From an uncultured bacterium (GTDB lineage Bacteria; Actinomycetota; Actinomycetes; S36-B12): DNA of 12,294 nt. A model generated the notes under the pieces. That model made no database searches, was not told where the DNA came from, and saw nothing but the letters and a program-made list of their open reading frames with translations. A program made the position numbers and the translations under genes. The stretch is from positions 1 to 12,294 of the forward strand of contig CAITYI010000217.1 in the NCBI GenBank assembly GCA_903896585.1, written 5' to 3'. This document shows, one piece after another, positions 6,412 through 12,294 of the stretch (position 1 is the stretch's first letter; each line of letters begins with the position of its first letter).

Positions 6412-7692
6412 TCAGGGGATAACGGGTGCAGCTGGCGCGGCGGGTGCCGCCGCAGCCGCCTGGGCCGCAATCACTTGAGCCCGAGCACCCGCAAATGCCT
6501 GGGCTGCCGGGACCGCATCTCCGCCACGGGTGGAATCCCGCCATGCCCCACCTAGGGCCAGGCTGGTGGTTCCCCACTCGGGCACATTCGGGTACGGCAG
6601 CGCACCGATTGCCGAGGATCCAAATGCAAGAAGGACCCGATCCGGTGAGGCGGCTGCAGCAGCTGTGTTCGCGGGCAGACCAACGTAGGGTGATTTGGAA
6701 TAGAAGGTCGTCTGCGCTTTGACAGTGGAATTGATGTTCGTCACCAGGTCACGCGAAGCCGGAAGTACCTTGTGTTGACTGGCGAAGGATGTCACCGCGA
6801 AACCAATCGATTTCATGAGCGGTGAAGTGCTGAAACCCTTCACAATTGTCGGCACCACCGTAATTCGATACCGGAAGTTGACCGTCCGGAGATTGGCAAT
6901 GTCGTCAGGGCCGGTAATCCAAAACGGTGACTGCCCCTGCAAAAATGCCGCGCGAGCTTCATCGGCGGTCAACGCGGAATTAAGTAGTCCGCTCTTGTTC
7001 CATTCATCAATCTGTGACTGGTTCTTGCGGAACTTCTTGTTGTTTATCCCCACGATCTTGGTATTGATGCTGCCAAAACTGTTGGTACCGTAGGCGAATC
7101 CGCCCAGGCCAGCGAATAGCGGATAGGTGGAATAGGAATCGCCATCTAGACCTTGGGGCAGGGCAAAGGGGATTTGGGCAACGCCATCGGCCACAGTTTT
7201 GAGGGCAAGTGAACTGAGTTTCTTAAAAGTTGTGGGTGCCGTGGGAATCATGGTGGCGTTTGTCACGAGGGCAACATTCTGACGCTGCATGGGAATGCCG
7301 AAAATTGATTCGCCATATTTGAAACCGTTGACGGCAATGGAGGACAGTGCCCTCGAAGTAGCGGAACTGATTTCTAAGGGCGTAATGAGCGCGGCACCGG
7401 CCAGTTCCCCCACTTGGTCGTTGTCGATCAAAATGATGTCGGGGGCTTTTTCCGGGTTAATATTTTGTAGATCAGTGACAATCGTGGACATGTCCTTGAC
7501 TTGCACCGTTACCGATCGGTTTTTATACCCCTTGGCAAATAACTCTGATGCTGCATCTTTATAGGGGGCATCCACCCACACCACAATCGCACGGGGTGCC
7601 GCGTGAGCCGTGGCAGACACAAAGAGTCCAGCAATTAACGCTGCAATGAGCACTAATGGAACTGCCCAGCGCGAACTCAAGACGTTAGTCAC
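6412..7692 (-). CDS. Secreted family-1 extracellular solute-binding protein
   Basis: This 426-residue protein resembles maltose-type periplasmic binding proteins that feed sugars to ABC importers. Residues 1-31 are a Sec signal peptide with cleavage likely after SATAHA. Family-like blocks follow: APDIILIDNDQVGELAGAA at 83-101, FGIPMQRQNVALVTN at 131-145, and FLQGQSPFWITGPDDI at 250-265. There is no lipobox cysteine, which is unusual for a Gram-positive binding protein that must stay near its permease. The C-terminus is an Ala/Pro-rich tail (about 405-426), perhaps a wall or surface spacer. No permease or ATPase gene is nearby, so it is an orphan in this window. The start is GTG at 7692 with GGAAGG about 11 nt upstream. 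An operator-like palindrome lies at 7755-7773. The ligand is not inferable; a carbohydrate is the family default. Confidence 0.85.
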   Translation of the reverse strand: MTNVLSSRWAVPLVLIAALIAGLFVSATAHAAPRAIVVWVDAPYKDAASELFAKGYKNRSVTVQVKDMSTIVTDLQNINPEKAPDIILIDNDQVGELAGAALITPLEISSATSRALSSIAVNGFKYGESIFGIPMQRQNVALVTNATMIPTAPTTFKKLSSLALKTVADGVAQIPFALPQGLDGDSYSTYPLFAGLGGFAYGTNSFGSINTKIVGINNKKFRKNQSQIDEWNKSGLLNSALTADEARAAFLQGQSPFWITGPDDIANLRTVNFRYRITVVPTIVKGFSTSPLMKSIGFAVTSFASQHKVLPASRDLVTNINSTVKAQTTFYSKSPYVGLPANTAAAAASPDRVLLAFGSSAIGALPYPNVPEWGTTSLALGGAWRDSTRGGDAVPAAQAFAGARAQVIAAQAAAAAPAAPAAPVIP

Positions 7693-7754
7693 CGTGACAC
7701 CAGCCTTCCAGCGAAATGAATTCGAGCTTTCCGCAAGTTTTCCCTCATTGAACC

Positions 7755-7786
7755 GTACGTGAATTCAACGTACCCACCAAATAGTA
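7755..7786 (-). promoter_or_regulatory. Candidate promoter and palindromic operator of the solute-binding gene
   Basis: On the plus strand GTACGT (7755-7760) and ACGTAC (7768-7773) form an inverted repeat around GAATTCA. On the minus strand a -10-like TACTAT (7786-7781) lies just upstream, so the palindrome would cover the predicted start of transcription. This is the place for a repressor site in front of the solute-binding gene. No convincing -35 box was found. Confidence 0.45.
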
Positions 7787-7806
7787 AGCCGGAATACCGG
7801 AAAAAT

Positions 7807-8175
7807 TTACGAACTGACGCGGTTTGCGGTTCGTGCCTGTTGCCGACTTGCACGCATGCGGCGCAGCCTCTTGACCAGCATCGGGTCATATTCCAGGGCT
7901 TCAGGGGTGTCGATCAAGTTGTTGATGAGTTGGTAGTAGCGGGTTGCGGACACGTCAAAGAGTTCGCGGATCGCTTCTTCCTTGGCCCCCGAGTACTTCC
8001 ACCATTGGCGCTCAAATTCCAGAATCCCACGATCACGGTCGGACAGACCAGAATCGTTAACCCCAGCGTGCGCGGCGTGGTACATGTATTCGACCTCCAG
8101 AAACCCAGCTCGATCCGGGTGGGATTCGAGTGCTTTAGAGACGCTATCGTATTCGTTAAATGACATGCGTGTCAT
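7807..8175 (-). CDS. DUF3263 family protein
   Basis: The 122-residue product contains the actinobacterial DUF3263 signature: LSDRDRGILEFERQWWKYSG (44-63), KEEAIRELFDVSATRYYQLI (65-84) and DPMLVKRLRRMRASRQQAR (97-115). Residues of about 66-89 look like a helix-turn-helix and the C-terminus is strongly basic, so DNA binding is plausible but not demonstrated. In Mycobacterium tuberculosis the family member Rv0430 precedes the LytR_C/VirR gene Rv0431; here a solute-binding protein follows instead. The ATG at 8175 overlaps the stop of the CAAX protease gene as ATGA, which suggests translational coupling. Met4 (ATG at 8166) is an alternative with better spacing from the GGGGGTGA site. Confidence 0.92.
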   Translation of the reverse strand: MTRMSFNEYDSVSKALESHPDRAGFLEVEYMYHAAHAGVNDSGLSDRDRGILEFERQWWKYSGAKEEAIRELFDVSATRYYQLINNLIDTPEALEYDPMLVKRLRRMRASRQQARTANRVSS

Positions 8176-8957
8176 TCACCCCCAAAATCGCGCCGTTCGC
8201 GTCGGGCCCGGTGTCGTAACAGGAACCACGAGAAGAAGTATCCCAAGCCGTTGGTTGCCCAGTGAAAGCCCATGGGGGCAAGGACGCTTCCCGAGAGAAT
8301 ACGCATGCCCACAAAGAGAATTCCCGCAAGAGATGTGGTCACCACGCTCGCAATCACGGCCAACACGGCACCCCGGCGGCCAGTTCCCACCACGGAGCCC
8401 AGCGCCGGGTTGTTCTCGTGGGTGCCAATGCTGGGCAGGATGTGCCACAGGCCAAAAATCACCGAAGAGATGATCAGGGCCGGGATCACCCCGAACCTGC
8501 GAGCAAGCATGGAGAAGAGCACGGCGCGAAAGGCGATCTCCTCCAGCATGACGGTGCCGAAGGGAACTTCAACCAAGGTCTGGAACGCCAGCCGACCACC
8601 GGACATAGCGCCAATGCGTTGATCGGCGAACGCCTCGCGACTTTTTCGAAAGATTGAACTAATGAAGTACACCAGGGTGATCAGGGCAATGGATGCCACC
8701 GCCCAGATCAATCCTGGTAGTAAATACGCGAAGCCCAGCCCCATGTCGGTGAAGTCATTGCCGTCGAGCAAACCGATGGCGAGCAGAAGCACAGATCCAG
8801 CAAAAGCCCACATGAGGTAGTGGGTTTGGGGGGCAACCCGGTTATTCACAATATTGATCAACACGAGCGCGATCACAACGACGGCTAATGGCCACCATGG
8901 CAGTCCGGAGACCTGCTCGGGGTAGATCAGGCCGGGAAAAATCAGATCCACTGTCAC
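8172..8957 (-). CDS. CAAX/CPBP-type intramembrane metalloprotease (Abi family)
   Basis: This 261-residue polytopic membrane protein has the three CPBP signatures: EEIAFR at 139-144 (catalytic glutamates E139/E140 and R144), FGLWH at 168-172 (H172) and FHWATN at 231-236 (H232, N236). About eight hydrophobic segments are visible, including 21-38, 48-65, 75-102, 155-175 and 197-218. Bacterial members of this family process or modulate membrane and prenyl-type substrates; some confer bacteriocin self-immunity. The substrate here is unknown. No bacteriocin precursor is visible nearby. The start is GTG at 8957; GTG at 8951 (codon 3) is also possible and better spaced from GAAGGCGGG. The gene is coupled to DUF3263 downstream and diverges from the TetR gene across about 158 bp. 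Confidence 0.92.
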   Translation of the reverse strand: MTVDLIFPGLIYPEQVSGLPWWPLAVVVIALVLINIVNNRVAPQTHYLMWAFAGSVLLLAIGLLDGNDFTDMGLGFAYLLPGLIWAVASIALITLVYFISSIFRKSREAFADQRIGAMSGGRLAFQTLVEVPFGTVMLEEIAFRAVLFSMLARRFGVIPALIISSVIFGLWHILPSIGTHENNPALGSVVGTGRRGAVLAVIASVVTTSLAGILFVGMRILSGSVLAPMGFHWATNGLGYFFSWFLLRHRARRERRDFGGE

Positions 8958-9063
8958 CCGCCTTCGCCATTAGTGTGAAAAGCCTCGTCAGGAGTGTACG
9001 ACTTAGGCCTCGCGGGACCCTGCGATTGTCGTGCAATAGCCTGCGCCTCTTCCCTGCCCAGAG

Positions 9064-9089
9064 TTTGTGACACTAAACACTGTCACAAA
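9064..9089 (+). promoter_or_regulatory. Operator upstream of tetR-type gene
   Basis: TTTGTGACA (9064-9072) and TGTCACAAA (9081-9089) form a perfect 9-bp inverted repeat around an 8-nt spacer. The core is TGACA-N8-TGTCA (9068-9085) and is shared with the operator before the subtilase gene. Its right half falls at the -35 position of the predicted tetR promoter, consistent with autorepression. Confidence 0.75.
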
Positions 9090-9103
9090 TGGTCAATCTG
9101 ACA

Positions 9104-9118
9104 TAGTCTGTGGAAATG
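9104..9118 (+). promoter_or_regulatory. Predicted -10 box and leaderless start of the TetR gene
   Basis: TAGTCT (9104-9109) fits TAnnnT and is followed by 6 nt and ATG at 9116. TGTCAC (9081-9086), inside the operator, stands exactly 17 bp upstream in the -35 place. No Shine-Dalgarno is present. This favours ATG 9116 over GTG 9110, which would lie directly against the -10 box. Confidence 0.55.
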
Positions 9119-9742
9119 CCCAAAACTTTAAGGACCGGTCAAGGAATTCGTCGAGGCGGTGATCAGTATGAATCTATTCACAAAGCACTCGCCACGGCTG
9201 CGGCACATGAACTGGCCGAAGTGGGTTACGGCGACTTCATGCCCGAATCAGTTGCCCAACGCGCAGGCGTATCTCCCCGCACGGCCTTTAGACATTATGA
9301 AACGAAACTTCTGCTCGCTATTGCAGGAATAGAAAGTCTGCCCACGTACACGGGCTGGCTGGACTCACAGAAACCTGGGGAGAGTTTTGCTGATCGGTTA
9401 CGCAATGGATTGCGTTCCGGTGCAGCCTATTTCGAGATTGTTGGCCACATCGCTGCAACAGCCGTATCCTTTCGAGAGACACAACCTGAGCTTCTCAAGA
9501 CACTGAAAAAACAGGTTCTCACTCCGCGCGAGAAAGCAATCGGGAAGTACCTTGACGAAGGAAAACGAGCCGGGGTTTTTCGACCAGAGGTACAAGCATC
9601 TGCACTCGCGGCAACGGATTTAGGGCTTTTCACCATGGTAGGAATTGGGCAATTTTCATTGGGCCGAGGCGAAACGCGCGTGCAGCGATTGTTTCAGCAG
9701 TACTGGCCTTTGATGGCCACAACCGCCCACATGAAGGACTAG
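9116..9742 (+). CDS. TetR-family transcriptional regulator
   Basis: The 208-residue protein starts at ATG 9116; GTG 9110 would add two residues. A TetR-type DNA-binding domain occupies about 17-65: helix 1 near IHKALATAAAHELAEVGYGD (21-40), then the helix-turn-helix PESVAQRAGVSPRTAFRHY (43-61), the most conserved part of the family. The remaining all-helical region (about 70-208) should be the dimerisation and ligand-binding domain; its ligand cannot be read from sequence. It lies between two near-identical palindromes, one before its own start and one before the downstream subtilase gene, so it probably represses both. The gap to the subtilase ATG is 93 bp with its own promoter signals. Confidence 0.93.
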   Translation: MPKTLRTGQGIRRGGDQYESIHKALATAAAHELAEVGYGDFMPESVAQRAGVSPRTAFRHYETKLLLAIAGIESLPTYTGWLDSQKPGESFADRLRNGLRSGAAYFEIVGHIAATAVSFRETQPELLKTLKKQVLTPREKAIGKYLDEGKRAGVFRPEVQASALAATDLGLFTMVGIGQFSLGRGETRVQRLFQQYWPLMATTAHMKD

Positions 9743-9782
9743 TTTTCACCGCTTTACACAAACATTACATTCCCTTGATCTA

Positions 9783-9808
9783 TATTTGACAGTTATCACT
9801 GTCAAATA
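9783..9808 (+). promoter_or_regulatory. Operator upstream of the subtilase gene
   Basis: Arms TATTTGACAGT (9783-9793) and ACTGTCAAATA (9798-9808) form a perfect 11-bp inverted repeat around TATC. The core TGACA-N8-TGTCA (9787-9804) agrees with the tetR operator at 15 of 18 positions by eye. Its right half lies at the -35 position of the predicted subtilase promoter. Confidence 0.8.
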
Positions 9809-9822
9809 AGGAAAAAGAGGCG

Positions 9823-9838
9823 TACCATAAATTTCATG
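9823..9838 (+). promoter_or_regulatory. Predicted -10 box and leaderless start of the subtilase gene
   Basis: TACCAT (9823-9828) fits TAnnnT and lies 7 nt before ATG 9836. TGTCAA (9800-9805) is exactly 17 bp upstream of it, the same geometry as at tetR. The only Shine-Dalgarno-like run (GAGG, 9817-9820) is 15 nt from the ATG, too far to be effective. Confidence 0.5.
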
Positions 9839-12294
9839 AAAACAAATAATCCAGGTCGAGGATGGCTACTCACCGGAAGTTCCATGGCGGCAGTGCTCAT
9901 TGCCGCTGCGATTGGAACCCCCGTTGACGCCACAACCTCGATACAAACAACTAACCAAAATCCAGTGAGCTCGGGTGCCAACCCTGGAGCGGTCTCCGAA
10001 TGGGCTGAACCTGACGCTTCTGTTGATGCACCCGTTGCCAGAGTTCTTGAGGGGGTGGGAACACGCGAGAAAGTCACGGTCGTATCGGTCTTCAACGTTG
10101 ACGGAAAGCCCGTTGTGGAGACAAATGAACACATGCGAAGGATCGACGCCGCCCAAGATGTACTCGAAAGCCAACAGGATCCACGCTTGCTTAGTGTGGA
10201 GGTCGACACCCCTGTCAGCCTCTTCGATACGACTGTGGATCAAGAGATCCAGCCGTCTAATGACGTTAGACGCGGGGAACTGTGGGGTTTGACCCGCGTT
10301 CAAGCGGAGTCACTCTGGGGAATCACCCGCGGTGAAGGAATCGATGTCGCAGTGATCGACACGGGTGTTGCCAACCATGAGGACCTGCAAGGCTCATTTG
10401 GCCCCGGCATCAATATCGTGAATGGCGGATCCGGACGCGTTGATGGACATGGGCATGGGACTCACGTTGCAGGCACCATCGCGGCCAGTGCCAATAACGG
10501 CATTGGCGTCGCAGGTGTCGCACCGGATGCTCGAATCATGCCGGTGCGAGTCCTTGATGACAGGGGATCCGGTAGCGCAGCAGATGTTGCCCAAGGAATC
10601 ATCTGGTCAACGGACAACGGCGCTGAGGTCATCAACATGTCTCTCGGCGGCACGCAACCCTTGACAGCCATGGAAAAAGCGGTCGAGTACGCGATCAGCC
10701 GAGGCGTGACCGTGATTGCAGCGAATGGCAACTCAGGTTCCAACGCCCCACTCTCCTACCCCGCTTCCTATGACGGTGTCGTCGCCGTTGGCGCAACCAC
10801 AGTCACTGATGAACGAGCAGTCTTCAGTTCACAGAACGCATCGGTAGATATCGCTGCACCGGGCGCGAGAATCCTGTCGACCATTCCCGGAAACAGTTAC
10901 GCAACACTCAATGGAACATCCATGGCTGCACCACACGTGGCCGGTGTCGCTGCACTGATTCACGCCCATGCCCGTACCACCAATCAGAAGGTCACCGTAT
11001 CCACTTTGCTCACCAACACGGCACAAGATCTTGGTGCTCCCGGTTGGGATTCGCACTTTGGTCACGGAATAGTTGATCCACTGGCAGCTCTTAGGGCATT
11101 GTCAACAGATGAATCGGCACCAAGTGCGCCGATAAATCTGACTGCAATATCAACCTGGTGGAGTCGAGCTAATGTCACGTGGACTCTGCCCACATCAGGG
11201 CCTGCGGTCACATCCACCATCATCTCTTTTGCTGATGGATCACCCGCATGTCTCGTTGCCGCTCCAAAGAATTCCTGCGAAATTGCAGGCCTGAAGAGTG
11301 ACACCGAGTACATCTTGACGGCAAGTGTCGTGGGAGTGCTCCGCGGATCCGAGTCCAGTGAACCAATAACTTTCCGGACACCGATTCGACCTGACTTTGC
11401 CGGGGACACTCAACAAACTGCAACTGAAATTGACATCAGTAAGCCAGTTGTTGAATTACTTGATAACGATTCTGATGTCGACTGGTTCAATTTCACGTTG
11501 ACCGAGCAGGTCGATTCACCCGATATCTACCTGACGAATCTCCCCAGTAACTACGACATTCGGTTGTATCGCCTTCGAAACGGTGACACGATCGACCAAA
11601 AGTCGCTTCCTATTTGGACTGGTCAAAACACCGGAACCGCCGACGAGAAAATGGGACCACGGTTTTGGTTCTGGGAACCTGCAACCTATTTAATCGAGGT
11701 CTATCGCGGCAACCAAGGTGTAGCTAACGAAACCAAGCCCTACACGCTTCAGGTGTTTGCCGACAAGACAACTCCAAGGCCGGAGCCGACACCGACGCCC
11801 ACACCCACACCAACACCAACACCGACACCGACACCAACACCAACACCTGGCACACCCCAGCCAGCCCCAGGGGTTCCCGGTGACAGTCGCACGGGTGCGG
11901 GCCAACTACCCGAGTCACTATCGGTGAGTTCAATCATGCGCTCCACCACAGACAAGCAATGGTGGACGCTCACAGCGAAGGCTGCGGGTTCCTACACCGT
12001 GCGCTTGCACAATCTCCCGAGTCCGTATGCACTCGCTGTGTATACATCGGGGGGAAGCAGTTCCACATCGAATTCAAATCTCAATGACCGGATATTCACT
12101 CGCAACCTGGCCAAGGGAGCTCGGTTGGACATCTTGGTAGAGGTGCGAAACGGCAATGCCAGCACAACGGCGCCGTACTCACTCTCGGTAACAGCACCGG
12201 CGTCAGCACCAGTACCGGAGCCGACACCAACACCAACACCAACACCGACACCAACACCGACACCAACACCAACGCCAACGCCGGAACCAACACC
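9836..12294 (+). CDS. Secreted modular subtilisin-like serine protease (S8), 3' end outside window
   Basis: The frame is open for 819 codons to the right edge. Residues 1 to about 32 are a signal peptide. A propeptide-like segment (about 65-145) precedes the S8 catalytic domain (about 150-425) with complete triad: D175 in VIDTG, H207 in HGTHVAG, S362 in GTSMAAPHVAG, and oxyanion Asn N299 in AANGNSG. An Fn3-like domain follows (about 428-515), then a PPC-like domain (about 520-642) with SDVDWFNFTL and a hydrophobic beta pattern, a Pro-Thr linker (651-670), a second PPC-like domain (about 683-786) and a second Pro-Thr linker (from 796). The protein should act outside the cell as an endopeptidase; the trailing modules may bind substrate or surface, or be trimmed during maturation. 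A cell-anchoring signal, if any, lies beyond the window. Regulation by the adjacent TetR protein is inferred from the shared operator. Confidence 0.96.
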   Translation, partial: MKTNNPGRGWLLTGSSMAAVLIAAAIGTPVDATTSIQTTNQNPVSSGANPGAVSEWAEPDASVDAPVARVLEGVGTREKVTVVSVFNVDGKPVVETNEHMRRIDAAQDVLESQQDPRLLSVEVDTPVSLFDTTVDQEIQPSNDVRRGELWGLTRVQAESLWGITRGEGIDVAVIDTGVANHEDLQGSFGPGINIVNGGSGRVDGHGHGTHVAGTIAASANNGIGVAGVAPDARIMPVRVLDDRGSGSAADVAQGIIWSTDNGAEVINMSLGGTQPLTAMEKAVEYAISRGVTVIAANGNSGSNAPLSYPASYDGVVAVGATTVTDERAVFSSQNASVDIAAPGARILSTIPGNSYATLNGTSMAAPHVAGVAALIHAHARTTNQKVTVSTLLTNTAQDLGAPGWDSHFGHGIVDPLAALRALSTDESAPSAPINLTAISTWWSRANVTWTLPTSGPAVTSTIISFADGSPACLVAAPKNSCEIAGLKSDTEYILTASVVGVLRGSESSEPITFRTPIRPDFAGDTQQTATEIDISKPVVELLDNDSDVDWFNFTLTEQVDSPDIYLTNLPSNYDIRLYRLRNGDTIDQKSLPIWTGQNTGTADEKMGPRFWFWEPATYLIEVYRGNQGVANETKPYTLQVFADKTTPRPEPTPTPTPTPTPTPTPTPTPTPGTPQPAPGVPGDSRTGAGQLPESLSVSSIMRSTTDKQWWTLTAKAAGSYTVRLHNLPSPYALAVYTSGGSSSTSNSNLNDRIFTRNLAKGARLDILVEVRNGNASTTAPYSLSVTAPASAPVPEPTPTPTPTPTPTPTPTPTPTPEPT
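11786..11848 (+). repeat. Hexanucleotide Pro-Thr linker repeat 1
   Basis: Ten CCN-ACN units encode ten Pro-Thr pairs (residues 651-670) between the two PPC-like domains of the subtilase. The unit is 6 bp, so gain or loss of units keeps the reading frame. Third-base variation (CCG, CCC, CCA) shows that it is not a pure microsatellite. Confidence 0.95.
12221..12294 (+). repeat. Hexanucleotide Pro-Thr linker repeat 2 (reaches window edge)
   Basis: Ten CCN-ACN units (12221-12280) encode Pro-Thr pairs after the second PPC-like domain, followed by Pro-Glu-Pro-Thr at the edge. It closely resembles the first tract and suggests that a PPC-plus-linker module was duplicated. Confidence 0.95.

Noticed and set aside
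7688..7698. Small palindrome GTCAC-C-GTGAC over the start codon of the solute-binding gene
   Set aside because: Short, and partly fixed by coding sequence; no second copy seen.
7790..7801. CCGG-AATA-CCGG hairpin after the DUF3263 gene as a terminator
   Set aside because: A 4-bp stem with no U-run in the transcript direction is too weak.
8949..8956. A further CACTGTCA, like the TetR operator half-site, at the start of the CAAX protease gene
   Set aside because: No matching TGACA lies 8 nt away, and the bases are the start codons GTG-ACA-GTG; probably chance.
11690..12293. Minus-strand frames with Val-Gly or Leu-Val repeats
   Set aside because: They are reverse readings of the CCN-ACN Pro-Thr tracts, not proteins.
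11783..12294. Pro-Thr repeat region as a CRISPR array or mobile element
   Set aside because: The repeats are in-frame coding units of 6 bp without spacers; there is no cas gene or transposase.

Overview
The window looks like a moderate-GC actinobacterium (class Actinomycetes). The reasons are a typical actinobacterial GroEL with a Gly/Met tail, a DUF3263 protein (a family I know only from Actinobacteria), a bacterial XPB-type helicase, and several starts that look leaderless. An aquatic, streamlined lineage is possible from the base composition and tight packing, but that is a guess. No rRNA, tRNA, CRISPR array, insertion sequence or replication origin was seen. No gap without a gene exceeds about 160 bases.

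Left part (1-3990): a GNAT acyltransferase of the COG3375 type runs leftwards off the window. Diverging from it, on the plus strand, are an M20 metallopeptidase like carboxypeptidase G2, an XPB/Ssl2-type DNA helicase and a five-helix membrane protein of unknown function, closely spaced like an operon. The GNAT/M20 pair recalls the N-acyl amino acid salvage set (acyltransferase, N-succinylamino acid racemase, M20 deacylase), but no racemase is visible here.

Middle (4000-8957, all minus strand): in transcription order these are a CAAX-type intramembrane protease, DUF3263 (overlapping ATGA start), a secreted family-1 solute-binding protein without permeases, groEL under a promoter with two CIRCE operators, and a small YceI-like protein. 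groEL ends in three 25-bp tandem units followed by a strong hairpin.

Right part (9116-12294, plus strand): a TetR-family regulator and a large secreted modular subtilase (signal peptide, propeptide, S8 domain, Fn3, PPC, Pro-Thr linker, PPC, Pro-Thr linker) that runs off the window. Both promoters carry the same operator, TGACA-N8-TGTCA, placed identically relative to the -10 element and start codon. This makes the pair a compact, probably self-regulated module and is the best candidate for an undescribed regulatory circuit here.
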